64,000 bases of DNA from an uncultured Thermoguttaceae bacterium (GTDB lineage Bacteria > Planctomycetota > Planctomycetia > Pirellulales > Thermoguttaceae): contig CALFBP010000033.1 in assembly GCA_937951625.1 (NCBI GenBank), positions 102,083 through 166,082 on the forward strand, given 5' to 3'. Positions within the stretch are counted from its first letter, which is position 1, and every line of letters begins with the position of its first letter. Below are positions 59,265 to 64,000 of the stretch, piece after piece. The notes under the pieces are model-generated. The model was not told where the DNA came from. It made no database searches and saw only the letters and a program-made list of their open reading frames with translations. Position numbers and translations under genes: made by a program.

Positions 59265-60134
59265 ATGAAGATCGGATTTCACACCGACGCTTTCAATTCC
59301 GCCTTTTTCAACTTCGACAAATGCCTCGAATGGGCTCAGCGCAACGGGGTGCATTACATCGAGTGCGGGCTGATCGATGGCGTAAGCTGGATCCAAGGAT
59401 TGGGCTATTTCCCGCACGTGGCCCTATACGAAGACCCCGTGCTGCTGCGGCGCAAAATGGAGGCCCACGGCGTGCAGTTTTCGCAGGTCGACGCGGCCTA
59501 CCCCATGTCGAACAAGGACGCCCCCATGCGCGGCGTCCCCTACGTGATCAAGGCCATCCAATGGGCCGCGCAGGTGGGCTGCCCTTGCGTCGACACGACC
59601 GACGGCCTCCACGCCCCCCAAGGGCTTACCGATGAAGAGGCCATGGATCAGATGCGCCGGGGTTATGAGCAAATCCTGGAGATCGCCGAGGCCCATCGGA
59701 TCACGGTCAACATCGAGCCGCACGGCTATTTCACGACAAAGCCGGAATTCATGGGCCGGATGCTCGATTTCTGCAAAAGCCCTTATCTGCGCCTGAACAT
59801 GGACACCGGCAACACCTACATCGCCGGCCAAGACCCGGTGGCGTTCCTGAAGCGGTTCCTCGATCGCGTAAGCCACGTCCACATCAAGGATGTCTCGGAG
59901 TCCCTGGCGGCCTCGGTTCGAGGCAAACAGGCGGGAATCGCCATCAGCCATTGCGCCTTGGGCGATGGCGTGAACGCCGAGAACATCAAACAATGCCTCG
60001 TGCTGCTTCGCGACCACGGTTACCAAGGCGTACTCAGCATGGAGTGCGAGGGCCAGGCCGGGCCGATGATCGAGCGCTCGCTGGCCTGGCTGCGCCAGAC
60101 ACTGGCCGAACTCAATATCCCCCTGACCGGCTGA
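59265..60134 (+). CDS. Sugar phosphate isomerase/epimerase-like TIM-barrel protein, second copy
   Basis: 289 residues of the xylose-isomerase-like TIM barrel. Metal-binding acidic and His residues are expected in HYIECGLIDG, VNIEPHGYF, RLNMDTGNTYIAG, HVHIKDV and LSMECEGQAG. GGGAG precedes the ATG at 59265. It follows the HEAT protein and the Tat oxidoreductase on one strand; oxidoreductase-isomerase pairs are frequent in inositol and sugar-acid breakdown, so a joint pathway is plausible but unproven. Cytoplasmic. Confidence 0.87.
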   Translation: MKIGFHTDAFNSAFFNFDKCLEWAQRNGVHYIECGLIDGVSWIQGLGYFPHVALYEDPVLLRRKMEAHGVQFSQVDAAYPMSNKDAPMRGVPYVIKAIQWAAQVGCPCVDTTDGLHAPQGLTDEEAMDQMRRGYEQILEIAEAHRITVNIEPHGYFTTKPEFMGRMLDFCKSPYLRLNMDTGNTYIAGQDPVAFLKRFLDRVSHVHIKDVSESLAASVRGKQAGIAISHCALGDGVNAENIKQCLVLLRDHGYQGVLSMECEGQAGPMIERSLAWLRQTLAELNIPLTG

Positions 60135-60225
60135 TTCCCGCCGTTGTCCAACCCCGATTCCCGATAAGACCGCCTCCGCGCGGCAGGCCCTGGGCGGAAG
60201 GCGCAGGCCAATGCCGGATTCCGCT

Positions 60226-60795
60226 TCACGGCTCCAGCGGTGATGCCGCCGGGGCCGCCGGGCGTTGGTCCATCCAATCTTCTTTGCGGTGCCACCCGAC
60301 GTGGCTCAACTTGGGGTGGGCCTTGAGCCATCCGTCGAGCATCACCAGAAGGCGGCGAAGGGCTTGGGAGTCGTTCGGGGCGTAGAACTCCTGGGCCAGC
60401 AGCACGTGGCGGACCTCGGCCTTGGATCGCGGCACCCACTCCACGCTCAACGCCCAGCGTCCCTCGACCCATTCCAGAACCACGCCCAGCGGCTCCCCAT
60501 CCACCAGGCAGCGAAGACCTTGGGCGTTTTGGACCGGGCCGGTCTGCTCGATCACGATGCCGGGAGCGGACAGGGCCTCGCAAAGTTGCCGGAACAGACG
60601 CACGCCCACATACGCTTCGTCGGCGCGGTCGTCGGAGAAAAGCTCGGGATCGTCGCCGCGAAACACGGCGACGCTGCGAATTCCGGGCGGGTCCTCGCGC
60701 GAGACGCCCCGCGGGGCCCGAACCACCCGGCGAAACAGATACACCACCAAGGCCATCAAGACCAAACCGGCCAGCGTGGGAACGAGCGTCTCCAT
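60226..60795 (-). CDS. Small membrane-anchored protein of unknown function
   Basis: 189 residues. One N-terminal helix (LVPTLAGLVLMALVVYLF) followed by a soluble domain with VGVRLFRQLCEAL, LVDGEPLGVVLEWVEGRWALSVEW and AQEFYAPNDSQALRRLLVMLDG. I do not recognise the family. GGGGG lies upstream of the ATG at 60795. It starts 62 bp after the end of speA on the same strand, so it is probably in the same operon. The even mixture of charged and hydrophobic residues is that of a real protein, but no role is suggested. Confidence 0.65.
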   Translation of the reverse strand: METLVPTLAGLVLMALVVYLFRRVVRAPRGVSREDPPGIRSVAVFRGDDPELFSDDRADEAYVGVRLFRQLCEALSAPGIVIEQTGPVQNAQGLRCLVDGEPLGVVLEWVEGRWALSVEWVPRSKAEVRHVLLAQEFYAPNDSQALRRLLVMLDGWLKAHPKLSHVGWHRKEDWMDQRPAAPAASPLEP

Positions 60796-60857
60796 CGGGG
60801 AAACCCCCAGCGCGATGCACCGCGGAACCGACGAGTTCCTGCGGCTCCATCGCGTTT

Positions 60858-62783
60858 TCAGCGATCGTGCGCGTCTTCGAGGTAGGTGTAGCCCTCGAGG
60901 CCTGCCTCGTAAAACCGCAACAGACGCCCTGCCTGCCGATCGTCGATGCGGTTTTCACGGATGGCCTGCTCCACGGCCGACCGCAATTGCCGCATCAACA
61001 CACGCGGATCGAACTCCACATACTGGAGCACCTCGCTCACGCGATCGCCCTCGATCACCGCCTCGACGACCACGTCGTCGTTGGAGTCCATACGGACGTG
61101 GACGGCGTTCGTATCGCCGAACAGGTTGTGCATGTCGCCGAGGATCTCTTGATAGGCCCCGACGAGAAACGCGCCCAGGTAATACGGCTTGCCGTCGAAG
61201 GTGTGCAAGGGCAGCGTCCGCTTCACGTCGCGGCGGTCGATGAAGCGGTCCACCTTGCCGTCGCTGTCGCACGTGATGTCGCCCAGCACGGCATGGTGCG
61301 TGGGCCGCTCGGTCAGCCGGTGGATGGGCATGATGGGGAAAAGCTGCTTGATGGCCCAACTATCGGGCATCGACTGGAACAACGAGAAGTTGCAAAAATA
61401 GGTCTCGCTCAATAGCCAGTCGATGACGCCCAATTCCTCGGGCACGTAATCCATCTGCCGCATCAGCCGCTGGATTTTCCGGCAAATGGCCCAGAATAGG
61501 TTCTCCGCCTGGCATCGCTGGGAGAGGGGCAAATAGCCGCCTCCGAACAGGCTCATGGCCATGTCCAAGGCCTGTTGAGCGTCGTGGTAGCTCTCCAAGG
61601 CGTTCCGCACGGTGATTCCCTGGTAGGTGTCGAGCAAATCGACCAGGGGTTTTTCGGCATCATCGGGCAGTTGTTGCGGCACCCCGTTCTCCGCCAGATC
61701 GGCCACCCCCAAGACGTTGAACACCAGCACGCTGTGATAGGCGACCACGGCCCGGCCGCTTTCCGAAAAAATCGTCGGATGGGGGACCTCGGCGTCGTCG
61801 CACACGCTTTGGATATGAAACACAACGTCATTGGCGTACTCTTGAAGCGTGTAATTGACGCTCGATTCGAAGTTCGTCTGCGAGCCGTCGTAATCGACCC
61901 CCAATCCTCCGCCTACGTCGAGAATCTCCAAACCGGCGCCGTGTTTCGCCAAATCGGCATAGACCCGCGCGGCCTCGTTCAGCGCCCGCTTGATGTGACG
62001 GATGTTGGTGATCTGGCTGCCAAGGTGGAAATGCAGGAGCTTGAAGCAATCTTCCATGCCCCGGGCCTTCAGCTCGGCCAGCAGACGGAGAATCTCGGAC
62101 ACGCTCAGGCCGAACTTCGATCGATACCCGCCCGACGATTGCCACCGACCCGAGCCGGGCGTCGCTAGTTTCACCCGCACACCGATCCGCGGCCGAACTC
62201 CGACCTCCTCCGATTTTTGAAGGATGACCCCCAAATCCGTGTACTTTTCGACCACCAAATAGATTTGCCGCCCGATCTTTTGGGCCAGCATCGCCGTCTC
62301 GATGAATTCATCGTCCTTGAAGCCATTGCAGACGATCGGCATGTCGTTGGAGGCCACGGCAATGACGGCCAGCAGCTCGGGTTTGCTGCCCGCCTCGAGG
62401 CCGAAATGATAGGGCCGGCCAAAATCCATCACCTCTTCCACGACCTGCCGCTGTTGGTTGACCTTGATCGGGAAGACGCACTGGTAGCCCCCCTTGTAGT
62501 CGTGCTCGCGAATGGCTTGCTGGAAGGCAGCGTGGATGTCGCCCAACCGGTGCTTGAGGATGTCGCCGAAGCGGATGAGCACGGGGGTTTGAATGCCGCG
62601 GGCGAGCAAACGATCTACGAGCTGCTTCAAATCGATGCTACGGCGGGGGTCCTTCGTGGGGTGAACGCAGACGTGACCCAAATCGTTGATCGAGAAATAT
62701 CCTTTACCCCAAGCTGCCACTTCGTACAGCTCGGAGGCGTCGGCGACCGTCCATCGCCGTGCTTCCTGTTCGAGTTCGAGCAT
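60858..62783 (-). CDS. speA: Biosynthetic arginine decarboxylase SpeA
   Basis: 641-residue PLP enzyme of the ornithine/DAP/arginine decarboxylase fold III group that converts arginine to agmatine for polyamine synthesis. YQCVFPIKVNQQRQVVEE carries the PLP lysine near residue 107. The glycine-rich VGGGLGVDYDG binds the phosphate of PLP; KLLHFHLGSQI and ETYFCNFSLFQSMPDSW are typical of SpeA. Length fits the family. The ATG at 62783 has GGGGG 10 nt upstream. A small membrane protein follows on the same strand. Confidence 0.95.
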   Translation of the reverse strand: MLELEQEARRWTVADASELYEVAAWGKGYFSINDLGHVCVHPTKDPRRSIDLKQLVDRLLARGIQTPVLIRFGDILKHRLGDIHAAFQQAIREHDYKGGYQCVFPIKVNQQRQVVEEVMDFGRPYHFGLEAGSKPELLAVIAVASNDMPIVCNGFKDDEFIETAMLAQKIGRQIYLVVEKYTDLGVILQKSEEVGVRPRIGVRVKLATPGSGRWQSSGGYRSKFGLSVSEILRLLAELKARGMEDCFKLLHFHLGSQITNIRHIKRALNEAARVYADLAKHGAGLEILDVGGGLGVDYDGSQTNFESSVNYTLQEYANDVVFHIQSVCDDAEVPHPTIFSESGRAVVAYHSVLVFNVLGVADLAENGVPQQLPDDAEKPLVDLLDTYQGITVRNALESYHDAQQALDMAMSLFGGGYLPLSQRCQAENLFWAICRKIQRLMRQMDYVPEELGVIDWLLSETYFCNFSLFQSMPDSWAIKQLFPIMPIHRLTERPTHHAVLGDITCDSDGKVDRFIDRRDVKRTLPLHTFDGKPYYLGAFLVGAYQEILGDMHNLFGDTNAVHVRMDSNDDVVVEAVIEGDRVSEVLQYVEFDPRVLMRQLRSAVEQAIRENRIDDRQAGRLLRFYEAGLEGYTYLEDAHDR

Positions 62784-63949
62784 CGAACCAATCCCCCGGT
62801 TTGAAATCCCCTCCCGGCAAAGCCGAAACCCACTAACCTAGCTCCTCATCCGTCCGACAAAGCGTGCGGCCCCCCCTCGATCCAACGCTGCGGCCGGGGC
62901 AAAAAACCTCATCACTCCGAACCCTGTCCGGCGCTGCGATCTAAAACCAACACGCATATCGTAACGCGCGACGGTTCTGAGAAAAGGGGATTAATTACTT
63001 AGCGGGATGGAAAAATCACTATTATTGAAAACCGGGGTGAAGATTCAATTAACCGTTAGTCGCTTCGAGCGTTCGCGAGCTTCCGCTCCACGGTACAGCA
63101 CAGCGAACCCCACCAACGCTGGAGGGAATTTTGCAGCAAGTGTTCAAAAATGCTACAGCAAAATAGAACAGGCGAGCGAGGGTCAGTTCGGGCTCCTGAA
63201 CCCCAGCTCGCCTGTACTTCTCGGAAGCGGGTGCTTCCGACCCGTCGGGAGGACGCTTCTCTGTTCCGAAAGTACCTCTCTGTTCCAGATGGAGAGCTCT
63301 GAAGTGGCCAATATGCCTTTATTACCCTCACCCGGGCCAAGAATCGTTGGATGCGTGTCCAGCACGCAACCGGCCACATTCACCCATTTCCGCCTCTTCT
63401 CTCTCCCGGCCCCAAAAAAAGTCTCTTCTCAGTCCCCGATGCCCCAAAGGCTCAGTCAAATCAAACTAGCTGCTTTGCCCATTGGGGGAGCGTGACGCCA
63501 CTCCCAGTCTCTTCGCACCGAAAAGACGACTGGATTTAAATTTCACAGCAAAAGTCATGCCAAAAGAGCGTGTTTTACCTGCCGCAAGGCCAGCAGGATG
63601 GGCAAGGGAGCCGGGGATTGTAACCGGGACAGCGCTCCGCGCCTTGTTGTCACGCCGCCAGGCCTATCAGGCTCCCAGGCCGTCAGGCCGTCAGGCGAGT
63701 TGACGGAATCCATGTAGAAGGAAACGGAGATTCCGGCTAGACTATGGGGTACCAAGTTCCCGCTCCGATTGGGGAAACCCTCGCCTGAAGATCGGCAGAG
63801 TGGTTGTGGCTAAAATGGTGGGCGGGCATGACCCCGTGGCTCAAGCGGTCACCGCGCCCGCTCAACCCATCGTGGCCGAGATCGAGATATGGGTAAGGTT
63901 TACGGCCCTGGGCGAGCGGGGGCGGGTTTTGACTGGCAGGGAGGCTCCG
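62784..63949. other. Long non-coding gap upstream of speA
   Basis: 1166 bp with no supported protein gene; the open frames here are low-complexity and lack family features or ribosome sites. The first 220 bp are AT-richer and should hold the speA promoter. The middle contains a compact cluster of hairpins (63169-63296) annotated separately. Near 63655-63700 there is a short direct repeat of CAGGC units. Confidence 0.5.
63169..63296. other. Cluster of four consecutive hairpins: candidate structured RNA
   Basis: H1: CAGGCGAGC (63169-63177) pairs with GCTCGCCTG (63206-63214), with an inner GGGTCAG/CTGAACCC. H2: GTACTTCTCGGAA (63214-63226) pairs with TTCCGAAAGTAC (63264-63275) with one bulge, enclosing H3 TTCCGA-CCCG-TCGGGA (63235-63250). 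H4: CTCTC (63276-63280) with GAGAG (63292-63296). The helices directly follow one another. The strand is unclear. It does not match any RNA family I can recognise by eye. Confidence 0.4.
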
Positions 63950-64000
63950 ATGTCCCAGTTGCCGCTGCGGTTCGTCCACGCCTCGGACTTGCACTTGGAA
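63950..64000 (+). CDS. SbcD/Mre11-like metallophosphoesterase, N-terminal fragment
   Basis: Partial gene running off the right edge. GGGAGG lies just upstream of the ATG at 63950, and the 17 visible residues read MSQLPLRFVHASDLHLE. The FVHASDLHL segment is the first metal-binding motif (DxH) of DNA-repair exonucleases of the SbcD/Mre11/YhaO group. Only this motif is visible. Confidence 0.7.
   Translation, partial: MSQLPLRFVHASDLHLE

Noticed and set aside
63007..63495. 162-codon plus-strand frame in the gap upstream of speA
   Set aside because: Composition is Ser/Pro-rich and unlike a protein, there is no good ribosome site, and it overlaps the hairpin cluster.

Overview
The window looks like about 64 kb of a GC-rich chromosome from a planctomycete, most plausibly a Pirellulales or Thermoguttaceae-like member of Planctomycetota. 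The evidence is two DUF1559 prepilin-like proteins, two Tat-exported Gfo/Idh/MocA oxidoreductases, a GH172 (DUF2961) protein, DUF4432 and DUF1573 proteins, a secreted formylglycine-enzyme-like domain fused to a sialidase-like domain, a BBP2-type porin, secreted HEAT-repeat proteins and a pseudo-receiver starting MKKTVLDVGNC. Organism assignment is by gene content only. I see no insertion sequence, prophage, CRISPR array or rRNA. There is one tRNA, tRNA-Ala(CGC). Genes are mostly single units or short operons.

Layout. 0-15 kb: start of pgsA, rimO, an ImmA/IrrE-type protease with a near-consensus promoter and an inverted repeat over its -10, a degenerate receiver, an FGE-sialidase fusion, a Tat oxidoreductase, GH172, lutC-lutB, an APC permease with a large inserted loop, and DUF4432. 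15-30 kb: the least ordinary part. It holds a zinc-ribbon/PilM-like ATPase whose actin-like fold appears circularly permuted, a 12-bp-spaced membrane protein (called A here), tRNA-Ala, a DUF1573 protein, two DUF1559 prepilins with Ca-loop-like ends, two thioredoxin-fold proteins, and a huge Gly/Pro/Met-rich paralogue of A (called B). 30-42 kb: cstA, a CNNM/CBS protein, a small membrane protein, a divergent DnaG-like primase, a TIM-barrel isomerase, sppA, a PIG-L deacetylase, a porin and a DEAD-box helicase. 42-48 kb: a sugar cluster with a Tat/lipobox binding protein, a GRP-type permease, ribokinase and a double-domain ABC ATPase but no ABC permease, then an M55 peptidase. 48-64 kb: ACT protein plus paaK, a DUF6786-like protein, valS with two inserts, a second Tat oxidoreductase, a HEAT protein, a second TIM-barrel isomerase, a small membrane protein with speA, a 1.17-kb non-coding gap with a cluster of hairpins, and the start of an SbcD/Mre11-like phosphoesterase.

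The theme is carbohydrate scavenging (sialidase-like, GH172, oxidoreductases, isomerases, sugar uptake, porin) around housekeeping genes. The best candidate for an undescribed system is the 15-30 kb block: permuted PilM-like ATPase, protein A and protein B, lying among prepilins. It could belong to a planctomycete pilus or secretion-type envelope apparatus. That function is inference; the A/B paralogy and domain order are read directly from the sequence.
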